Part shown: piece after piece, positions 1-12,200 of the stretch
Position numbering within the stretch: the first letter of the stretch is position 1
Layout: each line of letters begins with the position of its first letter
Source of the DNA: Oreocharis arfaki
Lineage: Eukaryota > Chordata > Aves > Passeriformes > Paramythiidae
Length of the DNA: 64,000 bases
Direction: 5' to 3'
NCBI GenBank assembly: GCA_013398015.1
Contig: VZRR01006575.1
Location: 372,001 to 436,000 of the forward strand
Program-made: the position numbers and the translations under genes
Notes under the pieces: generated by a model
What the model was told of the DNA's origin: nothing
The model's input: the letters and a program-made list of their open reading frames with translations, nothing else
Databases searched by the model: none

Positions 1-2149
1 TATTTGAATCAGCACCCATTCAGAAGTCCATAATCACCTCAGCAAAAAATAATAATTAAATGAGCTTTTCTGTTTAAGCAGGTTGTGCGTATTGATGTTG
101 TGCAATTTCACATAACAGATTTGCCAGGATTCAGTGTCCATCCATTCAGAAAGTACAAGACATGTACAGGACATCTACATATTCAGAGGGCAGCAAATAC
201 TTACAATATTCTGCAGAAGTCTCAGTTCACTAAACTGTTTAAAGATGAAGTTAACTGTCAGGATGCAAATAAACTGCCTTCTGATTTACAGTCACACATG
301 CAAATGAAGGCATTTGCATTTGAAATAATGTAAATTATTTGTTTTGACACTGAAAATTTGATAGACTATATAAAGACACATAATAAAAGAGAAGGGGATC
401 CCAGTACTCTTCTGTCGTGATTTCATTGGCCACATCAGAGTAGTATTTGATGTTTTACTTTAAGGTCTGGCTAATAAATAATGCAAATACAGCTTACTCT
501 AGGGCTGTTTCTATGCAAGACCTCATAACCGTCTGAACTCCAGGCAATAAAACATTAAAGTAACACAGGCTTTTCAGCCTACCAGACAGATATGTTTATG
601 TACACAGAGGCAGCACAGGGTCTGCATACGAATTTTATCTCATCAAAGCCCTATTTTTAAGAGCTGAGGGACTTCATAAGTGTCAAGTCCTTGGCTGAGT
701 TAGGGTGATTTTAGCTGAGAACAAGAGTATATTGACAAAAGGGGATTATTCAGGAGTTCTGTATATCTTCAAGGATTTAGCTCCATGCCCATTGCCAGAA
801 CCAGATATATTGATTATTTTTGTTTTTCTCCAGATATTTGCATCAACCCAAATATATTAGCATTTAGATAAGAGTTGTGCACATAGACCCAAATAGAAAA
901 TACAAAGTTATAGAATTAAGAAGAAAATAGGATATACCTCTGGTAATTAGAGAATCATGTGTATCTTCAGTTAACTTATTTTTGGCAGAAAGAGAATGTG
1001 AACTTCAGGCTAAAAACGAAAGAAATCTTCAAGTTCACTGAGTTTGTCTGTCCAAAGAAAGTCAAAAGATTAATTTTCTCTAGCAGAAGAAAAAGTAGAA
1101 AATGTAGATATATAAGTAGTCTAGGGTATGTTAACGTCTTTCAGCTGGTTGTTTATTTCTTCAATTACTTAGATAAATAATTGTCATTTGAAATAGAAAT
1201 AATATATAATTAAATCAGAACCATCCATCATTTCATCATTTTTTGTAAGTTAAATAAATTATTCAAAGTTCATGGCTTATTTCATATTACCTCACACAGC
1301 CCTTGCATGTACTTACATTTCTCTCAGATCATAACACATTGACCCATTCTAAATACAACTAGTTTCTGTTTCCACTTTCAAGTTTCATCTCATCTGTTTA
1401 GAAAAACTTATCGAGGTTTCATTTTTGTGTCATGACCTTGCCAAGATGAGTCTTACATTTGTAGCCTGGAGAAATATTGATCTAATCCAACTGCATGCTA
1501 TCATTCCGCTGTAATAAAATCCTTAAACACATGTATAACTTTCATGTAATTCAGATAGTCTGTGTCAAGGCTAAGCCCTTTTAAGATTTTTCTTCATTTT
1601 GGGTTTAGCTGTATGGCTGAATTAAAGACCAAAATAAATATTGTTTTCCACTCAAGGATGGGTAATTGCAAAGGTTTTATATTTTCCGTGTATTTCCATT
1701 TTATCTCTAGTGAATACCCACAAGTCTTAAAACACTGGCAGCATTTAAATTCAGGTGTCTCACTGCAAGATTCTCTGTAAACCTGCAGTAACAACCTGCC
1801 CACTGCCAGTTATTTACTGATCTGAGCATAAGCAACAGCATAAAAGGCAGGCAGACTCAGAGTCAACCATAACAACGTGTGTAAAAAAACCTCTAGACTA
1901 TCCAAGTCTTGTAGGACTGGCCTGTTTCAGGCAAATTTGATTGTCCAAGCCAATTTGTCCACATCAATCCAGCCATGGCATCAAGAAGACATGCATATGT
2001 AGTATAAACCTGGCTGCTCCCATGGCTGAAATCATTTTGCGCACACTAAAATATCTTTGGAGAAAGCCATTGCCAATATGAATTTTGTGTCACTCAGAAG
2101 CACAAAGAAGAGGAAAATAGTCCTCTTCATTTGGTGTGCTTTTATGTCC
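1..2149. other. single-copy AT-rich sequence, no gene recognised
   Basis: This stretch is AT-rich with scattered short open frames, the longest 82 codons at 85-333 (+), which matches no family I know and has no splice or promoter context. I see no transposon signature, RNA gene or CpG-rich segment here. Confidence 0.6.
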
Positions 2150-2217
2150 ACCTAATACCTACCTAATTACCTAATGCCTACCTAATTACCTACCTTATTA
2201 GGTATGCCTACGTAATT
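2150..2217. repeat. degenerate short tandem repeat (CCTAATTAC-type)
   Basis: The motif CCTAATTACCTA recurs with variants (cctaataccta, cctaattaccta, atgccta) over about 68 bp. It lies close to the 5' edge of the CR1 element that follows, so it is probably slippage-expanded local sequence rather than part of the element. Confidence 0.6.
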
Positions 2218-2244
2218 CAAGATACCCTGTAAGACCTGGCGAAC

Positions 2245-3110
2245 ACAGTGTGACCTAAGGACGCACTCACTGATGAAGACACTGAATCACCAGGAGTAGA
2301 TGTCAACTCCCTCAAGGGCAGAGAGGCCCTGCAGAGAGACCTCAACAGATTAGAGAGATGGACAATCACCAGCCATACGAAATCCAACAATGAAAGCGCA
2401 GGATTCTGCACATGAGATGGAGAGCAGCCCTGAGGAAAGGGACCTCGGGGTCCTGGTCGATGGCAAGTTGAACATGAGTCAGCAGTGCCCCGGCAGCCAG
2501 GAGGCCAACCCTGTCCTGGGATGCATCAGGCGCAGCATCACCAGCCGGGCTGGGGAGGGGATTGTCCCTCTCTGCTCTGCACTGGGGCGGCCTCACCTTG
2601 AATATTGTGTGCAGTTTTGGGTGCCACAATTTAAAAAAAAAACATGAAGCTATTAGAGAGGTTTCGAAGAGGGACACAACGATGGTGAAGGGCCTTAACG
2701 GGAAGCTGTGTGAGGAGCATCTGAGGTCACTTGGTCTGTTCAGCCTGGAGAAGAGGAGACTGAGGGGAGACCTCATTGTGGTCTCCTGAGGCGAAGTGGA
2801 GAGGCAGGTACCAATCTCTTCAGCCTCATGACCAGTGACAGGGCCCGAGGAAACAACACAAAGCTGAGCCAGGAGGAGTTTAGGTTAAAGAATAGTAGGT
2901 AAAATTTTTCACTCAGAGGTTGGTTGGGCGCTGGAACAGGCTCCCCCAGGAAGGTGGTCATGGCACCAAGCCTGACAGAATTCAAGTGTTTAGACAGTGC
3001 TCTCAGGCACATGGTGTGACTCTTGGGTTGTCCTGTGCAGGGCCAGGAGTTGGACTTAATGATCCTGATGGATCCCTTCAGCATATTTTATGGTTCTATG
3101 ATTCAATGAT
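2245..3110 (+). mobile_element. CR1 LINE, 5'-truncated 3' part (RT C-terminus plus 3' UTR)
   Basis: This is a non-LTR retrotransposon of the avian CR1 family. From about 2290 the conceptual translation follows the end of CR1 reverse transcriptase: a REALQRDLNRLERW-like block, then EERDLGVLVDGKLNMS, then a block ending in RPHLEYCVQFW (about 2432-2630). The coding track is broken after an A-run at about 2633, where the matching continuation (LRSLGLFSLEKRRLRGDL, about 2719-2780) is in another frame, so the copy is dead. The 3' UTR has the usual 'aacaggctcccccagg' and 'ggagttggactt' landmarks and ends in TTCTATGATTCAATGAT at 3093-3110, the CR1 terminus. The 5' edge is approximate. The antisense frames here are shadows. 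Confidence 0.95.
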
Positions 3111-4135
3111 ATTTATGTGTACCATTCAAAGGCTTGAAAGGCATAGAATAAACAAGCCCTGGCAAAACCACAGGGGAGTAAAATGGTGAACAAACGATAT
3201 AGCAAAGCATATATTGATTCAATGATGAGAAAATAGACCTGAAGTCTTATTTTACCCTTTCTTCCATGGGAAAACAAAATAAAATATATCTATTCTCCAC
3301 TTCAGCTCCTATTTTTATAACTGTAGGAATGTCAGCACGAAAGAGTTTGATCCAAAGTTTAAAAGTTGTCCAAATCACACACAGACAGCTACACATCAGC
3401 ATCTTGTAAGCCACACGTTTCTAAAATCAGGATGAAAACTGAAATGGTAATTACAGAAGAGTGATACATTACATTATATCAACTAAGCACAATTCCTGCT
3501 TAAGCAGCACAAAAAAAACCCATTCCAGTGCCATTCCAGCTCTGAGTGAAGTGAGGAGCAACATTCTCAGTATTTCAAATTTGTTTTATAATTTCACCTT
3601 GGTTTTTCCCAAATCTGAAGAGCAGAATGTGTGTCTGAAATTACTGAAACCAGGTTTTTTTTGTGGTGACTTAGATGTCTCTCATACACTTAAATAAGGA
3701 TATTAATTCTGGTGTACTTGCTTTATTAGGGCATTATAATCAGTTGAAGTTGATGTTAATGTGCTTCCGACAACAAAGATACAGACAAGTGCTATCAAGT
3801 TTTCCTCATGAAACCCTGAAGACATTTCCCAGATGTGCATGAAAGGGTTAAAGGCAAAACTCTATACTCAGACTGATTTTCTTTCTGTTCTCCTATTTGT
3901 CCATAAAGATAGCTTTAATTAGTACTTGCCTGGAAACAATTTTGGTATGTATTAAGTGTAATCAGTATGAAGAAAAGCTGATGAATAGTTATAAAAATAG
4001 CATCCAAACATCAAAGTTGCTTTCATAAGAAAAAATATTATTATATGAGATCGTACAGAAGTGTTGCCATGTCACAATGAAGTGCTCTATCTGCATGTCA
4101 CATTAACATAGCAATGGGAGCAGTGGTTAATTCAT
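3111..4135. other. single-copy spacer between two CR1 tails
   Basis: AT-rich sequence with no coding frame above 80 codons that I can support. Nothing repetitive is visible except short A-runs. Confidence 0.5.
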
Positions 4136-4266
4136 ATTCACAGAATCACAGAATCTCAGAATTGTTAGGGTTGGAAGGGACATTGAAGAGTCCAACGTCC
4201 CTGCCAAGGCAGGGTCACCTAGAGTAGGTTGCACAGGAACATTTTTCCAAGTCACCTTTTCAAGAT
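4136..4266 (-). mobile_element. CR1 LINE 3' tail, strongly 5'-truncated
   Basis: On the + strand this starts with ACAGAATCACAGAATCTCAGAAT followed by GGTTGGAAGGGACATTGAAGAG, the reverse complement of the CR1 3' end. It continues through 'ctgccaaggcagggtcacct' and 'aggttgcacaggaac', then loses similarity near 4266. It is the only CR1 tail in the window on the - strand, and it has no coding content. Confidence 0.92.
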
Positions 4267-5687
4267 GCACACGGGGCAATCAGAGCTAAGCCTTATGTCT
4301 CAGATTAAATTTCTCTTCATTTAAAATTTATATTTCAATTATATTCATCCCACTTTCACAAGAAAATTAAAAAAAAAAAAAGGAAAACAACAAATAGTTA
4401 CATTTGCTCAATGCTTCAACTACATTGCCAGATTTCCAAATCTTATAATTTTTGTAATAGTGGGCATTGTCTTAATGTCCTGCTTCTATCATTAAGTGAT
4501 CAAATGAGAATCATACTATGTTTTTAGTTGGCAAGTTTCTTGCCTTTGGATAGGAAGATATTTGAATACATGAAGCTGTATTCTGAGCCCATAACAAATC
4601 AGGTATAAATAGTCACAAAAACAGTATTTGAATTATTAGTGCCTTCTTTGGGAGATGTGAAAGAAAGTAGAGGGAAAATGAAATGGGACTGAGAAAATCA
4701 AGATACCGTTAAATTATATCCTATCTTTCTTCTGCACAATGGGAATTCAGTACAAACTTGGGTGGCTGTGAGGGTGAAATGAAGAAAGGCACTTATAAAG
4801 AGCGGTAAAACAACAATTTTAGGTTTCTTACTAGAATTCTGGCACTGATGACTGAAGAGGAATACATAAATCCTATTGGGTAGAGACATCTGCTTATTTC
4901 CATGGAAGACCTGGGTTTGTTAATGGCTCAAACTCTGCCTTGAAGAGATGGGAGGGGACCAAAATGAGCTACCTCTGCCTACCTACTACTTTTCACAAAG
5001 AAAAGTCTTTCAGGGAGATGGAGTGAGAACTGGAACTGGTTTAAGTCTGATAGCTGTATTTCTGCATTAGTGCAGTTTTGTGTTTGAGCTAGCAGCCACA
5101 GAGAGGGCATATGATTAATTCTTTACTCAAGTCCGAAGTTAAATGGTGCATTTATATCCACAAGATGCTAAAACCAAGCTGAGAGGTAAGATCTGATTCT
5201 TCGTACATCCAGCTTGGGCTCTTGTGCACCATACTCCCCAGAGCCCACAGGAATGTCTGTGTTATCCAGCAGTTGCAAACTGTAAAGCTTCTTGGTTTTC
5301 AAGCCTCAAACGGTTACTCTTTTTCTTGCCACCCTGGATGCAAAAGGTAGTGTTTGTGGGAGGGTACCAGGGACACATTCAGGTTTCATTCCCTCCTTGA
5401 ATTCTGGGGGGACACCCTCTGCAGAGTTTTTCCTCTTCCTTCAAGTAAAAAAGCAGTTGAACATAAGTAGGAAATGGAATTACAGAAAGCTCCCAGGTGC
5501 TGACAGAGAACATAAACAGCATTGTGCCTGAAGAGATAGAAATGAATACGTTTCGATTTGAGACCTTGGCAAAGGCTGCCTGAGCTAGAACAGTGAGCTT
5601 CTGTAGTTTGAAGTGAGAATGCAGTTTTGTAGTTTTAAAAGGAATATGCTTTATAAAAGTAGAAATATATTTTAGTAAGTAGAAACA
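4267..5687. other. single-copy AT-rich sequence, no gene recognised
   Basis: Contains a poly(A) run near 4369-4381 and otherwise unremarkable sequence. An open frame of 141 codons on the - strand (5804-5379) starts inside the neighbouring LTR and resembles no known protein, so I treat it as chance. Confidence 0.5.
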
Positions 5688-5928
5688 TGTTATAAGTAAA
5701 GAAGAACTATGATGAATAGAAAGTTGAAGAGTTTTAAGTTTAACAATAGACCTTAGTATAAAGTTTGTTAGAAAGTTAAGATGTAACAATACAAGCCTGA
5801 GCAATAGGCCCTAATAGCAATATGGTGATTGGTTAAGAAAATACGCATTGTGGTAGAATCATGTGCAATGATGATTGGTACAAATATGCTAGCACGCTTT
5901 GTGGCATTTGCTTATTGGCTTGATAAAG

Positions 5929-5936
5929 TATATAAG
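5929..5936 (+). promoter_or_regulatory. LTR TATA box with three upstream inverted CCAAT boxes
   Basis: TATATAAG lies 11 bp after the last of three ATTGG boxes (5828, 5874, 5914) that are spaced 46 and 40 bp apart. This is a textbook LTR U3 promoter layout; whether it is still active is unknown. Confidence 0.7.
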
Positions 5937-6075
5937 GCCTTGTAAAAGTAAAAAAGTAGTCTTGCTTGCAGCTTCTCGGAGAACTCCGTTCTAGCTGCAT
6001 CCACACCTGCTGCTGCCGCTGCTGCCCGCTGCTGATACTGCTATTGTAACTGTAACTGTTGCTACTTTTCATATT

Positions 6076-6099
6076 AGAGATGCTGTTCGCAGCATCTCT
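6076..6099 (+). other. perfect 10-bp hairpin with TTCG loop in LTR R region
   Basis: AGAGATGCTG and CAGCATCTCT are exact reverse complements separated only by TTCG. The stem sits 15 bp upstream of the AATAAA at 6115. In RNA this would be a stable stem capped by a UUCG loop, although the closing pair is G-C rather than the extra-stable C-G. Confidence 0.9.
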
Positions 6100-6114
6100 C
6101 CTGTTCTATACTTC

Positions 6115-6120
6115 AATAAA
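6115..6120 (+). terminator. LTR polyadenylation signal AATAAA
   Basis: AATAAA lies about 180 bp downstream of the TATA box and just after the hairpin. A second AATAAA follows about 20 bp later. The position fits the R/U5 boundary of the solo LTR. Confidence 0.65.
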
Positions 6121-6191
6121 AATGAGACTGATTCTGGAATAAATCATCAATCTGACATCTCTCAGTTATCCTAATCCCACCAATCCCAGCA

Positions 6192-9067
6192 AACATACTT
6201 TGCAGACAAATTGTTCAATCCCAACTCTGTAAGATGCAGCTCTTCATACAAAAAAACCCCATTCAAGTTGGATGCAATTTAATTACCCATGTTTTTCAAC
6301 TCTTGAGCAGAATCATTACATTCATTCCAGAGGCAAAATAAAGCTGTTTGCTTTTATAAAGAGAAATGCTGCAAAATTCTACAAAACATACATGTGAATG
6401 AGTCTGCTTAGACTTACCTATTCCAGACAGTTCTGCTCTCCATGAACTGATGGATTTTTCTAAAATGGGGAACTCACAGAGTTCTGTGTTCCTGCTTTGT
6501 CTTTTCATCAATGAATATCTCAAGGGAATCGCAAAGTTTAGAACATGATGGAAACAGGTCACCTCACTTAAGAGATAGAATGGAAAGTAACTGTGTAATC
6601 AAATAAAGACAATTCAAACAAACAAACAAAACCTGCATCATCTAACTTGGATGATAAAAAAAAGCCAAAAGAGCTTTTAGGAAGGCAGTTTGTAGATCAC
6701 AGTCAGGAGTCTAAAATACAGATTTTGCATTTTCTTCCTGAATTTACTATTTGGACTCAGTATACTCACAGCAGACTCCTGTAAAAGATTGTTATTTCCC
6801 AAAATTTGGTTTGCACCACAGAAGTGGTGTGCCAGACTTTTTCAAAGACAGAACGTTTGACATAATTACCATGATATAACAATTATTTTTATTTTTTTAA
6901 CGAGTGTAGTTTCTTCATTTACCCACAGCCATTTTAGTAAAACTTATCCCAATTCCTATCAACACGTATACTCCTAAAACCACATTTTTCTAGACACAGG
7001 GGGAAAAGCACAACAGGGTTTTTGTCTGTAAGGCCATTGATGTCAATAGCATTGAAGTTGCTTGTTCCAAGATCCAGTCCCACCTGGGAAGTTGAATGGT
7101 CACTATCTCCAGCCCTCTTTTTAAATCTCCCTGTTTTGTTTTTCAGACATAAGAGGGTGAGATCTGTTGGGAGCCCAAGAATTACAAGTTATATTACAAG
7201 TTATATCCCATCCCCTCAGCCAGTGTCCTCTGCTGCTATTCTGGGTCACATAATCTCTTTGCTCCATTTCCCTCAGGGTGAATTATAATAATAAAAGTTA
7301 ATTTTTGTGCTTTTAAGGGATGCCACAGACTTCATTAGAATAATATTTCTGCAGCAGCATGAAGGGGAATAGTATCTGAGATAATCCTTTCTTTTATTGG
7401 AACCTTTTCTTAAGCATCATTTCCCTAAATTTTCTTTCTTTTCAGTATTAGTTCTTACAATTTCTGTTACTCCCTTGTGGCAAGTGACAGGTTCCTTCAT
7501 GTTCCTTCCCGTTTCTGCTCTCTCTGCTTCATTCATGTTTATTTTTCTACCAGCTGGCAGATGTTTCTGAATGTTAAACTGCAAAAGCTAAGTTACCTCT
7601 CATATTCCTCTTCCAGCATCACCAGCAACACTGTAGTATATCCATCAGAAGGAAGCCATGGAAATTCCTTTTCCCTCAGCATTTCAACACTTCCTCTTTC
7701 TCTCTTGGCATTTCATGGCAACTGTCCTTTGATTTGAAATATTTTCTACTAAAAATATTATGACATGGTGTTTATTCTGATGAGCAGCATTGACTTTTCA
7801 GTCTGTTGTGTTTTACTGTGGGAAGTTAGAATCACCTTTGCAGTCCAAGGAATGGAATTAATGTAAATGGAGAGGCTAAGTCTCATTCTCAGAGCCTGAA
7901 GAAGTGGCTGTGCTGCTTATGCCTACACCTGAGCAGCCTAGGCTGGAAAAGTGAAATCTTGCTCTGGTACATCAGAGATATGGGGGAAAAAAGGGAAAAA
8001 ATAAGTTTAGGGGAAAAAACTGCCATTTTTTTTAAATGGAAATAAACAACAACAAAAAAAATTAACTGCCAAAAAGATCCCAGCACTGACAATTAAGATT
8101 TATGAAAGCCAAGTGAAATAACCTACAGTACTTGGAAGAAGTAATTGGAGAAGAAAGGTGAACTCTGTAACATTTACCTACAGTAATTTTGGTGGAAAAG
8201 GAAACTGTCTAGCTAGGTAAGCTGTATTATCTGACAGTCAGGAGAATAGTATATCTGCTGTTCATCAGGTTATATCTGTTCATAGGCTGTAACTGGTAAA
8301 GAGCATCTGCTTCTCATTCTTCTAACGTTAAGACAAGCCAACGACAATACCCAGGATATCCAGAGATGTTTATTAAACCGGCATTTGCAAATGTCATACA
8401 ATTTATTATCTCTACTGGGCACCCAAGTGTTTCATTAAAGCCATGAAGACAAGATAGGACAATGAGCAAAAAGAGGAACATTTAAATAAAAAATAAGGGA
8501 GCTTTTTGGCCTCAGGATATTTCTAAACAAGATACACCGGCATTAATTAAGACTCAGGGTTCCGGCCCAGCTCAAAGAATATGGTGCATTTTATAAATCA
8601 GACCGGGAACATATTTCAAGTAAATTGTAAGAGAATCAATCACATTCATTGGTCTCCTTTTCAAAGCACAAAAAAAAACCAATGTCAAGAGATTTTTCTG
8701 TTGCTAGTGGATGGAGGTTTTACTAATTTTACTACGTACCGTATTAGCTGCATTGTAATGGTGTTTCTTAACTTCTATTACACTAACACTCCTTTCCCAC
8801 TATTGTTCCCAATTGGGCTGTATCTGTAACTTTCTTCTCACTCAGCTAGATGGGAAACAAAATGCAATAAGGGTCTCCAGCTTGTAATCAGAGAAGGTCA
8901 TGGAAGTCCCCTCCATACTTTAACAGTTTCTGACAGGGTAGAAATGTTCTGCTTAGCTTCACAAATGAAAAGGGGTTAACCTCTGATTACTTTTTCTATG
9001 GCTCTGCAGAAAACAGAGAACTGAAAAATTGTTGAAGAAAACCATCTCAGGTGTGGCTGTGTTGTTT
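6192..9067. other. single-copy sequence, no gene recognised
   Basis: About 2.9 kb with only short open frames (at most 88 codons). A 12-bp tandem (ACAAGTTATATT/C) occurs near 7187-7209 and A-runs are present near 8040. Nothing suggests an exon or RNA gene. Confidence 0.5.
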
Positions 9068-9262
9068 GTAAGAAAAAATTAGGGTGGTCTGTCATGGAAA
9101 CAGGATCCACAGGGAAGTGGTCACGGTGCCAGAGGTCAAAGAGTGTCTGGACGATGCTTTTACTAGCATGGTTTACTTTTAGGCAGCCCTGCAAGGAGCA
9201 GGCAGTTGTATTTGATGATCCTCTGGTGTCCTTTCCATCTTGAGATATTCTGTATGACATTC
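9068..9262 (+). mobile_element. old CR1 LINE 3' tail
   Basis: The sequence follows the CR1 3' UTR with many substitutions. Landmarks in order are GTGGTCTGTCATGGAAACAGG (for the usual gggtggt...ctggaacagg), 'ccacagggaagtggtcacggtgccag', 'gtctggacgatgct', 'gatgatcctctggtgtccttt' and 'gagatattctgtatgacattc'. It has the same order as the 2920-3110 part of the first CR1 element and looks like the same or a close subfamily, but more diverged. Confidence 0.85.
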
Positions 9263-12200
9263 AGGCAATACAATCCCTTCACACCCAGAAATCCTGCCAT
9301 TTACTGTGTAAAAATACACTGCTTCACACTTACTCTCACCTCATGCCTCACTAATGATGCTTGCTTAAACATCACCACAGAAACAAAGTTTAGAGGAATG
9401 AGATCGGGAACAATTTTCACTTCTACAAACAGTGCAAGCAACACGGTGGCTCAGAGCGTGGCATAATGTCAGTATAAGAAATGTCACTCTATCTTGGGCT
9501 ATTAAGCTTTATTAGCTCACTGTTTTAGAGGTTATTAACTTCTCCAGTGCATGATTGGCTCAACAGTAACATTTATTTAGTCATAAAAACCATAGGTGAT
9601 TCTTACATTATCACTCCTTCAGACATCTTTATTCCTCTTTATCAAAATAAATAGATCTAGAGCTTCACTTGAAAACATCCTGTGCAAGCTCTTAGTCTAA
9701 GTTTTGCATTTTAAAAAACCTTCACATGAAAGTACACCTAGGTTTGAACAAGCTGTAGGTTTTGTTGTTCTAAATATACACTAATATGTTTATTTTCCTT
9801 AAGAAGTGTTTCCTCAGAAAACAGAATGCAGATGTATCCTTGCTTTCTAGTGACATCCTTGCTTTACAGTTAAGATGAAACTGAGTGGGAAACTCCAGCC
9901 ACCTGAATTTTGCCTTGCTTTAGACAATTACAATGCATGTCTACATTCGAGCTTTACAGAACTGACATTTATATGTGGATTTTATATTTTTATCATGTCT
10001 CTAGGGGCCTGTTTCCCTCTATAGAGTATAAAAGAAGTATGAGGTGGGCAGTCTAGAAATAGATACCTTGGATGAAATTCAGTTACCTAGAAAGAGGTGC
10101 CTATTTCCATTTCAAATCTACCAGATTATCTCACCTTGTTTCAAGATCTGTCCTTCTGTAGGTCCTGCTTTATACCTAACTGAAGAAATTAGCAGAAGTT
10201 TCAGATAATACTGGATGTCTGAAATGGTCCTAGAAAGCTCTCTCTGGAAACTGAAACCTGCTTCTGCACTTGAAATCTCTGAAACACGTGAGATGCATCC
10301 AACCATTTGCTTTGCAATTGCACAGGTTAGACCCTTAGGGAGTGGGTACAAGGGTGTATGTGGAGCAAAGCACTGGGTGCCATGGAGACCTCTGCCTGAA
10401 CAAAGACATCCAGCATCACTTCAGCGATCATGCAGAGTCCAAGATGTGCAGGTGATGCCTGTGGAAATGGCAGGGCTGTGGGCATAGGGCTGTATCCTGG
10501 CATGTAGGAGCTAGATGGATACCTCCAAAGAGCTGAAACGGGAGTAGGTGCCAATATTTAGTCAAGTGAATTATCACATGTGGGAGCATTAGACCTAAGT
10601 TTCAGACAGCATCAGGTATCCTGACATAGATACCAGCCTGTATGCTATATATCTAAATTCGAATTATCAGTGGTGTTCTATATCTTCATGTAGCTGTCTA
10701 TAACAAGGCCATAGTAAAGACAGAGAAGCCTAAAGACATCTGTTCAGGTGATAAAACATTGCCATGTGCACCATCCTTTGAGGATGAGATGGATATGTCA
10801 CTAGAGTAGATCACCGTACCGTTTCCATCCTAGGAGCTTAGATGTCACATACAGACAGCTACTGAATTCAGTGCCTCAATCCACAGCTGAACTTGACCCC
10901 CAGCATGTGGGAGGTTTCTGGGGTCTCTTTATAGTTTTTTGCCTCTAGAAATGCATAAGAGATCAACTTGCTACATCTAAATATTAATGTCAGCTCTCCC
11001 AAATCTCCCGAACTCCTTATGGAAACCTGTGATCCTCTCAAGCCAAGAAAATGTCTCTCTTCAAGTTCTAGTAGAGTAAGCGTGTCATCTCTCATCCAGG
11101 GACTTCATTAGTTGATTTTTTCAGGTAGCTGTGGAGGAGCCAATCCTCTGGACTGCAGCTGGTGTCTTATGATAACGATGAGGAGTGATCAGCTGTTCTT
11201 GTCTTTGCTTTGTTAGTCACTTGTTATCAGCACTGTAAATCCCTTTCCAGCATGAGATACATGATAGATAACTGTGCTAGCACAGAAAAATTTGGTGATT
11301 ACAAAAAATAACCCAAAAAAAGCAACCCCCAAAAAAACTCAAAAACATATTTTGTAATTTGAAACACTGGTGTGCTCCATCTGATACACACACATGCTCA
11401 CACATTATAGTCATGGCCACTATAAATTAATCTTTGTGCTACCGAACAGGAATGCTCGTGTGTTACTCAATTACACAGAGCATAAGTAACCATACAAAGT
11501 TCCAGCTCCTTTTTTCACTTGAAGGCCTTATGTACCTTCTCCCTTTCAACCCTATTGCCCTGCAATATGAAAGAGAAATAATTTTAATTTTGAGAATGCA
11601 AGGAAGTGTTGCTTGGCAACGCTGTGGATAATAGCTTGTCCGTGTCTGGCCTGTAGCATGCCCCTTCAGAAACACTTCACATAGAGAGATCCCTTTATTA
11701 ACAAGGATGGTTATTGAGGTTTTTTGCCCCTGTCCATTTTAATGTGTAAGTTTTCTTTCAGAAAAACATAATTAGAATCTTTTGGCTTTATTTTAGGAAG
11801 AAAATTGTTCATATTTCATATAGAACTAATAAGGGAGAAAATTTGTTAGGAACTTACCAATGCACAGTTATTAGCACAGCTATCACATTCCTCAGTTGGG
11901 AACATTTGCACCATTATGTTCTCTTGACTTCTAAAACCAGTATGTATTTTTCATGCATTACCACTAATTATTAATGCTATAGTTTCTGTACAAAGCAGGA
12001 GACCCACCATGTCTTTTGTCTCTACGGATAACAGGGCCATTCTTCCATTCTTCGACAATTTGTTTAAAAAAAAAAGGTGGTGATTTCTGAAAAGAAAAAA
12101 AAAAAAGTCAGCACATTTATTTCAGCTGTTAATGATAAGTCCATTTGTTATTGAAGAGTGGATATGTATTCCAGAAAAGAATTTTGTGGGATCATTTTTT

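Larger units (their letters stand above)
5688..6191 (+). mobile_element. solo LTR of an endogenous retrovirus (ERV1-like guess)
   Basis: The element shows ordered LTR control signals. Three ATTGG (inverted CCAAT) boxes lie at 5828, 5874 and 5914, a TATATAAG box is at 5929-5936, a transcribed CTG-rich stretch follows at about 6007-6055, and AATAAA is at 6115-6120. A second AATAAA lies just beyond. Proposed ends are TGTTATAAG and CCCAGCA, flanked by the 4-bp direct repeat AACA at 5684-5687 and 6192-6195. A 4-bp duplication would fit gammaretrovirus-like ERV1, but the repeat is short and A-rich, so the ends may be off, and the LTR could extend left to about 5540. No internal retroviral sequence adjoins it, so it is a solo LTR. 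Confidence 0.75.

Noticed and set aside
2366..2776. 136-codon - strand frame
   Set aside because: It is antisense to the CR1 reverse-transcriptase remnant, which is on the + strand.
5379..5804. 141-codon - strand frame
   Set aside because: It begins inside the solo LTR on its non-transcribed strand and shows no known motif.
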